From a virus, in the IMG/VR virus record IMGVR_UViG_3300037502_000391, positions 1-50,058 of that record: 50,058 nucleotides of DNA; one strand, written 5' to 3'. Under the pieces are notes generated by a model. It worked only from the letters and a program-made list of their open reading frames with translations. It was not told where the DNA came from and searched no databases. Both the position numbers and the translations under genes were made by a program. This document shows positions 7,593 through 14,989 of the stretch, one piece after another; position 1 is the first letter of the stretch; the number at the start of each line of letters is the position of its first letter.

Positions 7593-7933
7593 GTCCATTC
7601 ATCATACAAGAAACACCTAAAGGTTGGACAGTAACATGGCCAACTGATAAGTTTGTTCCTATACATACACGTGATGGATTTGATAAGTTGTTAAGATTTT
7701 TATTTGAGAAATGTAAGGTAGACATTGCTAGATTAATGATACAAAGACTTGACGGTTGGGATATATTATATATTGATAGTATTAATTTTTATCAAAATTA
7801 TCAAAGTTATTTGGCCGATGCAATACAAAGGCGTCATGTTGTCTTAGGCGTAATTGCTAGCACAAAAGAAGAAGCAGATAAAATAGCAGAATGTTTGGAT
7901 AAACAATTAGTATGGAGCATACTGAAAGATTAA
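7583..7933 (+). CDS. small hypothetical protein in the W-motif cluster (116 aa)
   Basis: 116 residues, starting MSMSPFIIQETPKGW. Two in-frame ATGs (7583 and 7589) overlap the upstream stop; the second forms an ATGA junction. It ends in a helix with STKEEADKIAECLDKQLVWSILKD, which resembles the other cluster members less clearly. No membrane segment or catalytic motif. It overlaps the next gene by 22 bases. It may be a distant member of the same family; low certainty. Confidence 0.65.
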   Translation: MSMSPFIIQETPKGWTVTWPTDKFVPIHTRDGFDKLLRFLFEKCKVDIARLMIQRLDGWDILYIDSINFYQNYQSYLADAIQRRHVVLGVIASTKEEADKIAECLDKQLVWSILKD

Positions 7934-8145
7934 ATTTCGAGTATTGGGATAATTCAAGTTGGCATCTAGTAGTTGTAGATTTGATAAATGATGACCATGA
8001 GAAATATTTTGCAATACTAGATTGGTTACGTGACAACGTTGATATGCCTTATCGTCATGCACGTTGGCGTTGGTATGAGTCATACGCTGAAGTAAAGTTT
8101 AGATATGAACGTGATTGTATTATGTTTAAGTTGAGATGGCAATGA
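7912..8145 (+). CDS. small W-motif family protein, copy B (77 aa)
   Basis: 77 residues. An N-terminal strand (WHLVVVDL), a helix with WLRDNVDMP, a hairpin rich in Trp, Arg and Tyr (HARWRWYESYAEVKF), and the family C-terminus RYERDCIMFKLRWQ. Layout beta-alpha-beta-beta-alpha as in the neighbours. The last TGG-CAA-TGA contains the start of the next gene (10-base overlap). Unknown function; the basic aromatic surface would suit nucleic-acid or protein binding, but that is a guess. Confidence 0.7.
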   Translation: MEHTERLNFEYWDNSSWHLVVVDLINDDHEKYFAILDWLRDNVDMPYRHARWRWYESYAEVKFRYERDCIMFKLRWQ

Positions 8146-8543
8146 ATATTTGGGATATGGCCAAATACGAAGTTAAGAAACTATTTAAGATCAAGGGCAA
8201 GCACTATAATGATTATATGCCTTGTGGACTTAACATCATAGAGAAACTATGGTGGTGGTTAGTTCCCGGTGTTATTGTCAAAGTGAAATGGCCTAAAGGT
8301 AAGATAACGGTAGATCATAATGACCCAAGATGGGTCGATCTTGGTGGTGCTGTTTATGTAGAGTTAGATAGTGCGGACCCAAATGACTTTTATCGCCCTT
8401 GGATGGAAGCAAATGTTGGTAAACAAAAATTAGATTGGGACTGGGGCTTTGTTGGTAACGATGTTAGCGAAAATACGTTGACCATAAAGATTAGACAAAG
8501 CAAAGCCAAATATGCTACAATGATAGTATTGAATTGGGCGTAA
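8136..8543 (+). CDS. small W-motif family protein, copy C (135 aa)
   Basis: 135 residues, the longest of the cluster. ATG 8136 and ATG 8142 are both in frame and overlap the previous stop. A hydrophobic WWWLVPGVIVKV stretch near 38-49 is too short and interrupted to be a confident transmembrane helix. The C-terminus LTIKIRQSKAKYATMIVLNWA is a diverged version of the family tail and ends W-A-stop. The next gene begins directly after its TAA (TAAATG). Confidence 0.65.
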   Translation: MAMNIWDMAKYEVKKLFKIKGKHYNDYMPCGLNIIEKLWWWLVPGVIVKVKWPKGKITVDHNDPRWVDLGGAVYVELDSADPNDFYRPWMEANVGKQKLDWDWGFVGNDVSENTLTIKIRQSKAKYATMIVLNWA

Positions 8544-8759
8544 ATGATTGAATGTGTAATAGAGATATCACATATCAATGAGATGTATGATATACTAAAG
8601 ATTATTGACGAGTGGAAGTTAGTAAGAAATGCAGACTACACGTTTGCATATGAACAACCCACTTATGATAATCAATACAATTTACTAACTGCTAAACAAG
8701 TACGATTAAATTTTGTAGATGAAAAATATGCAATATGGCTTAAATTAAAATGGGAATGA
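8544..8759 (+). CDS. small W-motif family protein, copy D (71 aa)
   Basis: 71 residues with a strand-helix start (CVIEISHINEMYDILKIIDEW) and the family tail LNFVDEKYAIWLKLKWE. ATG 8544 immediately follows the previous stop. Its final TGG-GAA-TGA overlaps the next gene by ten bases, which again has two in-frame ATGs. Unknown function. Confidence 0.7.
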   Translation: MIECVIEISHINEMYDILKIIDEWKLVRNADYTFAYEQPTYDNQYNLLTAKQVRLNFVDEKYAIWLKLKWE

Positions 8760-9133
8760 CTACAGTGATTAAAAAACGAATACTATCAGCGTCAAGAATA
8801 ACAACTAAGCCTTTAAGGATGGATAGTCCTGTAAGATTTAAATTTGTAAAGTTGGATGCACGTTATACAGGATACCCTAGTTTCAAATATATGATTGAGG
8901 TGATATCATTACACAGAGGTCCAAAAATTAAGGGCTTTAACGAAATACGTGATTGGTGTATAGAGACTTGGGGAATGAGTATAGAACGTGAACAATACTT
9001 GTATATGCAAGACATGGATCCACTGGGCATAAAGTTGAACCCTGCTTGGTGCTGGCATACTGAGGATCATAAGATGAATATATACTTGCGTGATGAAGCA
9101 GAAAAAGTTTGGGCTGAATTAAGATGGAAGTAA
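8750..9133 (+). CDS. small W-motif family protein, copy E (127 aa)
   Basis: 127 residues. After a basic N-terminal tail of about 40 residues comes the family layout: strand YMIEVISLHRG, helix with EIRDWCIETWGM, a central hairpin, and the C-terminus MNIYLRDEAEKVWAELRWK. The W-C pair in the helix followed by a WG or FG turn is shared with the copy at 11192. Its last codons TGG-AAG-TAA overlap the start of the radical SAM fusion by ten bases, tying the two together translationally. Confidence 0.7.
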   Translation: MGMTTVIKKRILSASRITTKPLRMDSPVRFKFVKLDARYTGYPSFKYMIEVISLHRGPKIKGFNEIRDWCIETWGMSIEREQYLYMQDMDPLGIKLNPAWCWHTEDHKMNIYLRDEAEKVWAELRWK

Positions 9134-11202
9134 AGAAACCTATATACTGTTCCTTAGCATTTGGATCAGCATCCATAAACTCTTTTGGAGAGTATATTCC
9201 TTGTTGTAATATTAGGACCGACAAATGGAAGATGTACAAGGACGGACACTATGATTATGGTGTAGTGGGTAAGGATCCTCATATAAGAATCAACGCTTCT
9301 AATTTAATGGAAGTAAGACAGAAACTTATAAATGGAGAATGGCCTGAGGCATGTTATAATTGCAAAGAAGCAGAAAACAACGGTGTTGGTTCTATGCGCA
9401 CCATATGGAATAAAACTTTAGAAAAATTTGATATCCCTTTAAATGAGTCTATCAATCCAAATGATGTAAAATATCTTGACCTTACATTTAGCACTAAGTG
9501 TAACAGTAAATGTATGACATGCAGTTCCTCTCTTAGTGATTTTTGGGAATCTGAGTGGGACGCTATTTGGCGTATTCGTCCTGAACAACAACTAAGACCT
9601 GCTCACGGGAATGTAGTAAATCGAATATGCATTGATAGTAATACAACACGAAAAATTGTGAATGATTTCCCTAATGTAGAATTCATAAGTTTTGTGGGGG
9701 GCGAACCTACAATATCAGATGAACATACCGAGTTTTTAAAATTATTAGTAGAAAACGGTAGAAGCAGTAAGATTAAAATAAGTTATGTGACTAATTTAAC
9801 AGGAATCACAGATGAGTTAATTAGTTTATGGAAGCAATTTAAAGCAGTACATCTGAGTGTCAGCATCGACGGATATCAAAGAGTCAATGAATATATTAGA
9901 TATCCATTTAAGTGGACTAAGATTGAAAGCAATCTTAGAATGTTGCTTAGTATGATGCAAGAAAGTTTTCCAGAAGATACAATGCAACCTCCTACATTCA
10001 CAGTTGGTTTAAGTTGTACAGTAAGTTTGTTCAATGCTATACAATGTATGGATTTGTTTGAATTTTGGCTTAAGACTGCTCTCTCATATAGAAAACCAAA
10101 CAATGACGGTACATTAGCACATATGGCAGGGTGCTTTGTAAATAGAGTTTCACACCCTCAATATAGTTTAGTAAGTTTACTTTCTCTAAAATATAGATCC
10201 GCTGGTATCGAAAAGGGTAAAAAGATTTTAGAATTTGTAGACTCTTATTTAAAAGATCATCCAGATGAAAGAATAGATTTTGGATTTATTGAGTCTGTAA
10301 AATTAGTTATTAAATGGTTAGAAGAACCACAGATTATCAATTCAACATTCTTATCTCAATCTAAACATTTTATAACTGAATCTGATTCTTTTAGAAACAG
10401 GCATTTAAAGTATTATATACCTGAACTATGGGAAGAATTAGAAAGTATTTGGAAGGCAGGAATTATTCCAGGGGATTATTACGTACCAGGGTTGATTATG
10501 AATACTGTAAAAAATGAACTAGTAGATGGTTCAGGTTATGTAGTAACAGACAATATTATATCCAATGAACTTATTAATAAGGTAATATCAAAACTTCCCG
10601 CATGCTATCCTGTACGTGCTAGTAGCAGAGATAAAAAGTATGCAGAGCGTGATGATATAAAGACATTACCTGACATAAGTGTTTGGTGGAGTCAAACTGT
10701 TATGGATTGGCCTGAAGTTCAGGAAATTGCTAAAATTGTAGGAGAACAAGTTAAAAAATATTTACCTTCAGCAGAGTTTTATGCTAGTGATATTGTAACT
10801 ATTGATTCAGGCTCAACTTGGTTTAATCCACATGTAGATACTCCTCATAGATTTAGAAAATGGAATTACAACAGAAATTTGTTAGGGGTGCAAGTCATTG
10901 TAGCATTGCATGATATGGATAGAGATAGTGCTAGTACAGGCATCGTACCCCATAGTCAAAAGTTAGACTATGATATTAATTTATGCTATCGAGGTCACTA
11001 TAATGAATGGTTCTTGAAAAATGTGATGCAGCCAACATTACCCAAAGGTTGCGTATTGTTGTATAATTGCAGGTTATTACATAGCAGTATGCCCAATCCT
11101 TTAGATTGGCCTCGCCCAGCCCTCTTGCTAAATTATTTGGATTCAAGTATAATTGAAGAAGTAACTAAAATAGATAATGTATGGACAAGTAATGGCAAAT
11201 AA
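9124..11202 (+). CDS. radical SAM (twitch-type) - 2OG-Fe(II) oxygenase fusion
   Basis: 692 residues. N-terminal half: GEYIPCCNIR near 22-31, the 4Fe-4S/SAM motif C126-x3-C130-x2-C133, GGEP at 192-195 (SAM amino-group binding) and VSIDG near 243 are those of a radical SAM enzyme of the twitch-domain type found in aquatic phages. A helical linker spans about 330-460. C-terminal half (about 460-685): a PhyH-like double-stranded beta helix with H570-x-D572, distal H653 and a following Arg in RPALLL for 2-oxoglutarate. Both halves keep their metal ligands, so two oxidative activities sit on one chain. It is flanked by small W-motif proteins, which could be substrates. Substrate not known; the fusion is open throughout without frameshift. 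Confidence 0.88.
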   Translation: MEVKKPIYCSLAFGSASINSFGEYIPCCNIRTDKWKMYKDGHYDYGVVGKDPHIRINASNLMEVRQKLINGEWPEACYNCKEAENNGVGSMRTIWNKTLEKFDIPLNESINPNDVKYLDLTFSTKCNSKCMTCSSSLSDFWESEWDAIWRIRPEQQLRPAHGNVVNRICIDSNTTRKIVNDFPNVEFISFVGGEPTISDEHTEFLKLLVENGRSSKIKISYVTNLTGITDELISLWKQFKAVHLSVSIDGYQRVNEYIRYPFKWTKIESNLRMLLSMMQESFPEDTMQPPTFTVGLSCTVSLFNAIQCMDLFEFWLKTALSYRKPNNDGTLAHMAGCFVNRVSHPQYSLVSLLSLKYRSAGIEKGKKILEFVDSYLKDHPDERIDFGFIESVKLVIKWLEEPQIINSTFLSQSKHFITESDSFRNRHLKYYIPELWEELESIWKAGIIPGDYYVPGLIMNTVKNELVDGSGYVVTDNIISNELINKVISKLPACYPVRASSRDKKYAERDDIKTLPDISVWWSQTVMDWPEVQEIAKIVGEQVKKYLPSAEFYASDIVTIDSGSTWFNPHVDTPHRFRKWNYNRNLLGVQVIVALHDMDRDSASTGIVPHSQKLDYDINLCYRGHYNEWFLKNVMQPTLPKGCVLLYNCRLLHSSMPNPLDWPRPALLLNYLDSSIIEEVTKIDNVWTSNGK

Positions 11203-11446
11203 TTTTCCTAGTTTAGGTAACTTTCATCCTGTAATTGAATATGTAGATGTAGTACAAAAAAATCCACGTGATACACCAGGAGTGACATTTACAATAAAAG
11301 GTAACCCCAAAGAAGTTATAAGTTGGTGTCGTAGAAACTTTGGTGATCGTGGTGATGGCTGGGACTTTATGGGTGGCAATAAACATGTTCAAATAACATT
11401 GTGGTCTAGTAGATTAATTACAATGTGGGAACTGTGGCAGAACTAA
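11192..11446 (+). CDS. small W-motif family protein, copy F (84 aa)
   Basis: 84 residues from ATG 11192, which has GGAC upstream at 11183-11189 and overlaps the oxygenase stop by 11 bases; an in-frame ATG at 11177 would add five residues but has no ribosome site. It shows the full family layout: strand GVTFTIKG, helix VISWCRRNFGDRGDGWDF, and tail VQITLWSSRLITMWELWQN. The downstream exonuclease gene starts one base after its stop. Confidence 0.7.
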   Translation: MANNFPSLGNFHPVIEYVDVVQKNPRDTPGVTFTIKGNPKEVISWCRRNFGDRGDGWDFMGGNKHVQITLWSSRLITMWELWQN

Positions 11447-11447
11447 T

Positions 11448-11996
11448 ATGGCAAATGATGTAATGATTGACATGGAGACACTAGATACGTCTCCGTACTG
11501 TGTCATATTGACAATAGGCGCAGTAAGATTTGATCCTAAAGGTACTGGCGTAATACAGAAGTTAGAATTGCGCCCCACCATTGAAGAGCAAACTGAAACA
11601 TACAATAGGGTGATTAACGATGATACTTTACGCTGGTGGTCTGAGCAGAGCCCTGAGGCACTGGAAGAAGCATTGGGAGACAGGGGACGCACATCATTTA
11701 GAGAGTGCATGGAGACCCTTTATAAGTTTTGTTGGAACCGCCGTGCTGTTTGGAGCAATGGTGCTTCATTTGATGTGGTTGTTGCTGAGACAGCCTTTAG
11801 ACAGGTACTCAATGATAAGCCTAATCCTATTCCTTGGCCTTTTTACACTATTAGAGATACTAGGACTTTATACGAAATTGCGGGAGTTAAACTCAAAGAC
11901 GGAGGACATGTCACAAGTCACAAAGCCGTCGAAGATGCGGAACGACAAGCAATAGTAGTACAAGAGGCTTACAAAAAATTAGGATTAGTAAAATGA
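11448..11996 (+). CDS. DEDDh 3'-5' exonuclease (Rv2179c-like)
   Basis: 182 residues with the DEDDh signature: D8-x-E10 (MIDMET), D109 in NGASFDV, and H158 with D163 in SHKAVEDA. These ligate the two metal ions that hydrolyse the 3' terminal nucleotide of DNA or RNA. The compact size and the WWSEQSPEA segment near 63-71 match the Rv2179c-type 3'-5' exoribonuclease domain, also related to T4 DexA. It may degrade host RNA or DNA ends to supply nucleotides. It overlaps the next gene by four bases (ATGA). Confidence 0.85.
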   Translation: MANDVMIDMETLDTSPYCVILTIGAVRFDPKGTGVIQKLELRPTIEEQTETYNRVINDDTLRWWSEQSPEALEEALGDRGRTSFRECMETLYKFCWNRRAVWSNGASFDVVVAETAFRQVLNDKPNPIPWPFYTIRDTRTLYEIAGVKLKDGGHVTSHKAVEDAERQAIVVQEAYKKLGLVK

Positions 11997-12430
11997 AAAA
12001 ACTTTGCAGACGTAAAGTTTTCATTCGTCAAAAAGATTTCTATGAGCAATTAGAGAAGCAAGCATATGCATGTGGATATACTAATGCTTATTGGAAACCT
12101 ATATCTTTACAAGAAGTTGAAAAAGAAATAATATTACTAATATTGAAAGACGAGTTACAGTCGGGAAGTGAATTTTTTATATCTACCAGAGAATTAAAGT
12201 CATACGCTAATCCATTTAAGAAATGGGATTTAGGTAACTTAGAAAAGTCTGCTAGGATTTATATATCATACGCCAAAACTAGAAAAAATTTGTATCATGA
12301 AAAATACTCTCATTGGTCATGGAAATATGACACCGATACTGATCGTATCTATATAAGATATCGTGTTGATCAACCGTGGATACCAATGGGCATTGGGGTG
12401 TTAGAGCGAGAATATGAACTTAACAAATGA
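11993..12430 (+). CDS. hypothetical protein (145 aa)
   Basis: 145 residues, very basic at the N-terminus (MKKLCRRKVF) and rich in Tyr, Lys and Trp. Helical in the first half, then a beta-hairpin-like segment (KYDTDTDRIYIRYRVDQPW near 115-133). No motif recognised and no membrane segment. It overlaps both neighbours by ATGA junctions, so it is part of the same coupled operon. Confidence 0.65.
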   Translation: MKKLCRRKVFIRQKDFYEQLEKQAYACGYTNAYWKPISLQEVEKEIILLILKDELQSGSEFFISTRELKSYANPFKKWDLGNLEKSARIYISYAKTRKNLYHEKYSHWSWKYDTDTDRIYIRYRVDQPWIPMGIGVLEREYELNK

Positions 12431-12648
12431 ATGATTGGTATACTATATTAAGTCCGTCAAAACCTACTACAGGTCATCATTATCAGATAAAATGGTGCGA
12501 AGAAAGATTAGGTAAACGTTGGAGTGCTATAGATAATAGAGAAGGTATATGGTGTTGTTTTTGGGGCGGCAGAAGCATACCCGGCAAGTATAGATTTGAA
12601 TTTAAAAATGAACAGGACGCTATATTGTTTAGTTTGACATGGCTATGA
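12427..12648 (+). CDS. small W-motif family protein, copy G (73 aa)
   Basis: 73 residues. Strand HHYQIKW, helix, aromatic centre (GIWCCFWGG), then the best match to the family tail, FEFKNEQDAILFSLTWL. The final TGG-CTA-TGA overlaps the next gene by ten bases, with two in-frame ATGs (12639, 12645). This copy and copy A (7383) share the E-x-DAI-x-FSL core most closely. Unknown function. Confidence 0.72.
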   Translation: MNDWYTILSPSKPTTGHHYQIKWCEERLGKRWSAIDNREGIWCCFWGGRSIPGKYRFEFKNEQDAILFSLTWL

Positions 12649-13220
12649 AATTTCAAAGTGATATTGATATTGACGTGGGTGATAGAGATAAAGTTTTATC
12701 ATTGATAAAACATATTCCTGCCAGCATGCGTAATGTCACCCCCATACGAAAACATCCTACTGGTATCTATGTCACAGAGATTCCATATGATCCTATCAAT
12801 AATATGTCAGCACTTCATTATGAAGTTGCTGAGGATCGTGGATATTTTAAATTAGACTTGCTAAACGTTCACATATACAATCAAGTACATGATGAAAAAC
12901 ATCTTATAGAGTTGATGGGCGAACCTGATTGGACTATGCTGAATCATAGAAATATTGTAGAACAATTGATACACTTAGGCAATCAGTATGATACATTACT
13001 AAAGATGCCCGAGTCTATTAATAGTATACCCAGACTAGCAATGTTTCTTGCAGTGATTAGACCTGCAAAGAGACATTTAATTGGTAGAACATATAAAGAG
13101 ATAAATCAAACTGTGTGGGACAAAGATCACACTGGTTATAGTTTTAAGCGTAGTCATGCTGTTGCTTATGCGCAGTTAGTTGTAGTACATATGAATTTGT
13201 TGAGGGAACATGGAAATTAA
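12639..13220 (+). CDS. small protein resembling a segment of bacterial Pol III alpha
   Basis: 193 residues. FKLDLLNVHIY (70-80), DWTMLNHRNIVEQLIHL (97-113), AVIRPAKRHLIG (138-149) and YSFKRSHAVAYAQL (167-180) follow, in order, the DnaE segments known as KxDLLGL, FQLES, RPGP and FNKSHAxAYA. In DnaE these form part of palm and fingers. The catalytic Asp residues of DnaE lie outside the stretch and are not present, so it cannot be an active polymerase by itself. It might bind template or dNTP, or act on host polymerase. Two start ATGs are possible. It overlaps peptide deformylase by 11 bases. Confidence 0.65.
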   Translation: MAMKFQSDIDIDVGDRDKVLSLIKHIPASMRNVTPIRKHPTGIYVTEIPYDPINNMSALHYEVAEDRGYFKLDLLNVHIYNQVHDEKHLIELMGEPDWTMLNHRNIVEQLIHLGNQYDTLLKMPESINSIPRLAMFLAVIRPAKRHLIGRTYKEINQTVWDKDHTGYSFKRSHAVAYAQLVVVHMNLLREHGN

Positions 13221-13692
13221 ATTACTTAAAGAAGATGATCCGCAGTTAAGAGAAGTTTCAGAAGCATGGAACTTTGAAACGGATGGAGACCCTACTGAAT
13301 TAGTCAAGGCTATGACTAAAATTATGTTTGAGAGTGGTGGCATAGGATTAGCAGCCCCACAGTGCGGGGTAAAGAAACGAATATTTCTTATGGGGAACCA
13401 AGAGAAGTTAATTGTTTGTATCAATCCTGAGATACTAGAATCAAGTGGAGAGAATCGTGCCCAAGAGGGTTGTTTGAGTTTTCCTAAACTGTGGTTAACA
13501 GTTAAAAGACCAGATACTGTTAAAGTCAAATATCAACAACTATCAGGGAATATAGTAGAACAGGAGTTGGGAGAATTACCTGCTAGAGTGTTTCAGCATG
13601 AATTTGACCATCTAGATGGTGTGTGCTTTGATACTAAGGTAGCGAAGTTAGGATTACAACTAGCAAAGGAACGTAGAAAGCGTAAGGGTTAA
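13210..13692 (+). CDS. def: peptide deformylase
   Basis: 160 residues with all three motifs: GIGLAAPQ (44-51), EGCLSFP (86-92, metal ligand C88) and QHEFDHLDG (129-137, ligands H130 and H134, catalytic E131). The enzyme removes the N-formyl group from new proteins in the cytoplasm. Slightly shorter than bacterial enzymes, as usual in phages, with a basic C-terminal tail. Aquatic phages often carry it, probably to keep translation of phage or photosystem proteins going late in infection. Last gene of the operon starting at 5240; it overlaps the opposing gene by four bases. Confidence 0.95.
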   Translation: MEIKLLKEDDPQLREVSEAWNFETDGDPTELVKAMTKIMFESGGIGLAAPQCGVKKRIFLMGNQEKLIVCINPEILESSGENRAQEGCLSFPKLWLTVKRPDTVKVKYQQLSGNIVEQELGELPARVFQHEFDHLDGVCFDTKVAKLGLQLAKERRKRKG

Positions 13693-14069
13693 GGCATACG
13701 TTTTACTAACGTTATACTTCTACGTTTGGACCTTCGTTTATGTAGTTCCATCATACTACATACGGGTCCATGTATTATTTCTAAACTCTTATTATTGAAT
13801 GTTCTTAAGTAGGGCTTAAAGACCATCCATTCTTCCTTGAGGAATAAGTTTATAGGTACTAGTCTATTGCTTTCCCACCACCAAGTATCGCCTAATTCTA
13901 GAAATCTACTCTTTAAGTCATTATCAACGATTGCGCCATAGTCATATAATGATGTACAAGTATCGTCCCTATTCTGTATAATTCCTACGTAATCTTGGCT
14001 GGCATAGGAACAAATCGTAATAAAGGGGTGGTTCTCGCTTAACTTTTTAAAAAAATCGTGTGAAATCAT
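13689..14069 (-). CDS. conserved hypothetical protein, minus strand (126 aa)
   Basis: 126 residues. Motifs WWWESNRLVPINLFL (about 62-76) and the C-terminal RRSITLVKR are of a kind I associate with uncharacterised proteins in T4-like aquatic phages. Beta-rich N-terminus (FITICSYASQDYVGIIQN). It runs convergently against peptide deformylase with a 4-base overlap and has its own late-type promoter (AGTAAATA at 14078-14085). Function unknown; late expression suggests virion or assembly. Confidence 0.75.
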   Translation of the reverse strand: MISHDFFKKLSENHPFITICSYASQDYVGIIQNRDDTCTSLYDYGAIVDNDLKSRFLELGDTWWWESNRLVPINLFLKEEWMVFKPYLRTFNNKSLEIIHGPVCSMMELHKRRSKRRSITLVKRMP

Positions 14070-14077
14070 CGTTTTGT

Positions 14078-14085
14078 TATTTACT
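14078..14085 (-). promoter_or_regulatory. T4-type late promoter element
   Basis: AGTAAATA on the minus strand, eight bases before the ATG at 14069. A second, weaker ATTAAATA lies at 14091-14098. Confidence 0.45.
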
Positions 14086-14135
14086 GCTGTTATTTAATCA
14101 CCCTTTACCGAAACAAATATTTTAATAAAATATAG

Positions 14136-14143
14136 AATAAATA
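14136..14143 (+). promoter_or_regulatory. T4-type late promoter element
   Basis: AATAAATA, about 97 bases before the preferred ATG at 14240. The leader holds AAGGAG at 14149-14154 followed by an in-frame GTG at 14162, an alternative start. Confidence 0.6.
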
Positions 14144-14239
14144 TGTGTAAGGAGCCAACTTGTGTACTCTACATCAGTATTCTATTATTTTCAACGTAAC
14201 ATCGTTGTACTACTTTCAGGTAATTCGCCGAGGAAATAT

Positions 14240-14944
14240 ATGCCAGTCTATGCCAAACCCCTAACCTTACATAAGGGAGTTGATAATCAACTCCAATTTC
14301 AATTTCTTAACCAAGAGCAAAAGCCTGTAGATATTACGGGTAAAGAAATAACCTGTAGAATTATAAGTTACAACGGCACTCAAGTTTTACTAAGAAAAGC
14401 ACTTACATTGACCCTTCCATTGAATGGATTGGCCGTATTGCAATTAAATGCCGCAGACATAGAAGATATTGAGGCACAAAAATGCTATTACTCCTTAGAG
14501 ATTCCTGCAGGGCAGTTTGACTATCCTGTATTCGTAGACCAAAATGCAGGGGCACGTGGTGAGATGAATATTGTCAACAGTGTCCTCCCAGCATTCGTAC
14601 CATCTGAATCAGTTACTATTCCTACTGGCCAGCCCTTCCCTAATTTAGATGCAAACAATAGTATTAGCAATGTATTACCTAACGCTAACACCTATTATAG
14701 TAGCATAATTAACACTACAGATAATCCAATACTAACATTACAGGCTCATTACACTGAATTCAATGGTGACGTAACTATTGAAGGATCAGTAGATAACCAA
14801 GGTGGTGAGTGGTATCCTATCACTACCACAGCATATAGTAATGTTACCGACACATTTGGATATACCATAAGAGGTTATCACCCATTCGTGCGTATGGTCT
14901 TTACTAGCAACACGGGCGCAGTCACTAACATTTTGGCAAGATAA
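14240..14944 (+). CDS. baseplate/fibre-type structural protein (BppU-like N-terminus)
   Basis: 234 residues from ATG 14240, with AGGAAA at 14231-14236. The N-terminus (KPLTLHKGVDNQLQFQF, then PVDITGKEITCRII) has the beta-sandwich pattern of the N-terminal domain of baseplate upper (BppU-type) proteins. The remainder is Thr/Asn/Gly-rich beta structure, ending in a domain with GEWYPITTTAYSN typical of phage structural proteins. A GTG at 14162 with a good ribosome site could extend it by 26 residues, but that segment is hydrophobic and unlike the family. Likely part of the tail or its fibres. Confidence 0.65.
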   Translation: MPVYAKPLTLHKGVDNQLQFQFLNQEQKPVDITGKEITCRIISYNGTQVLLRKALTLTLPLNGLAVLQLNAADIEDIEAQKCYYSLEIPAGQFDYPVFVDQNAGARGEMNIVNSVLPAFVPSESVTIPTGQPFPNLDANNSISNVLPNANTYYSSIINTTDNPILTLQAHYTEFNGDVTIEGSVDNQGGEWYPITTTAYSNVTDTFGYTIRGYHPFVRMVFTSNTGAVTNILAR

Positions 14945-14958
14945 GTATCCAACATACA

Positions 14959-14986
14959 TTGATTTTACGCAGGATCATGTTATAAT
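14959..14986 (+). promoter_or_regulatory. sigma70-type promoter of the primase-helicase unit, leaderless
   Basis: TTGATT 14959-14964, 16-base spacer, TATAAT 14981-14986. Transcription would start near 14993, the second of two consecutive in-frame ATGs (14990 and 14993). Confidence 0.6.
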
Positions 14987-14989
14987 TAC

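Noticed and set aside
11620-11955. 111-codon plus-strand frame with hydrophobic stretches inside the exonuclease gene
   Set aside because: Completely inside the DEDDh exonuclease, which has all catalytic residues; no ribosome site.
14162-14239. GTG start extending the structural gene at 14240 by 26 residues
   Set aside because: The added segment is hydrophobic and unlike the family; the ATG with AGGAAA is preferred, although the GTG has a ribosome-like site and cannot be fully excluded.
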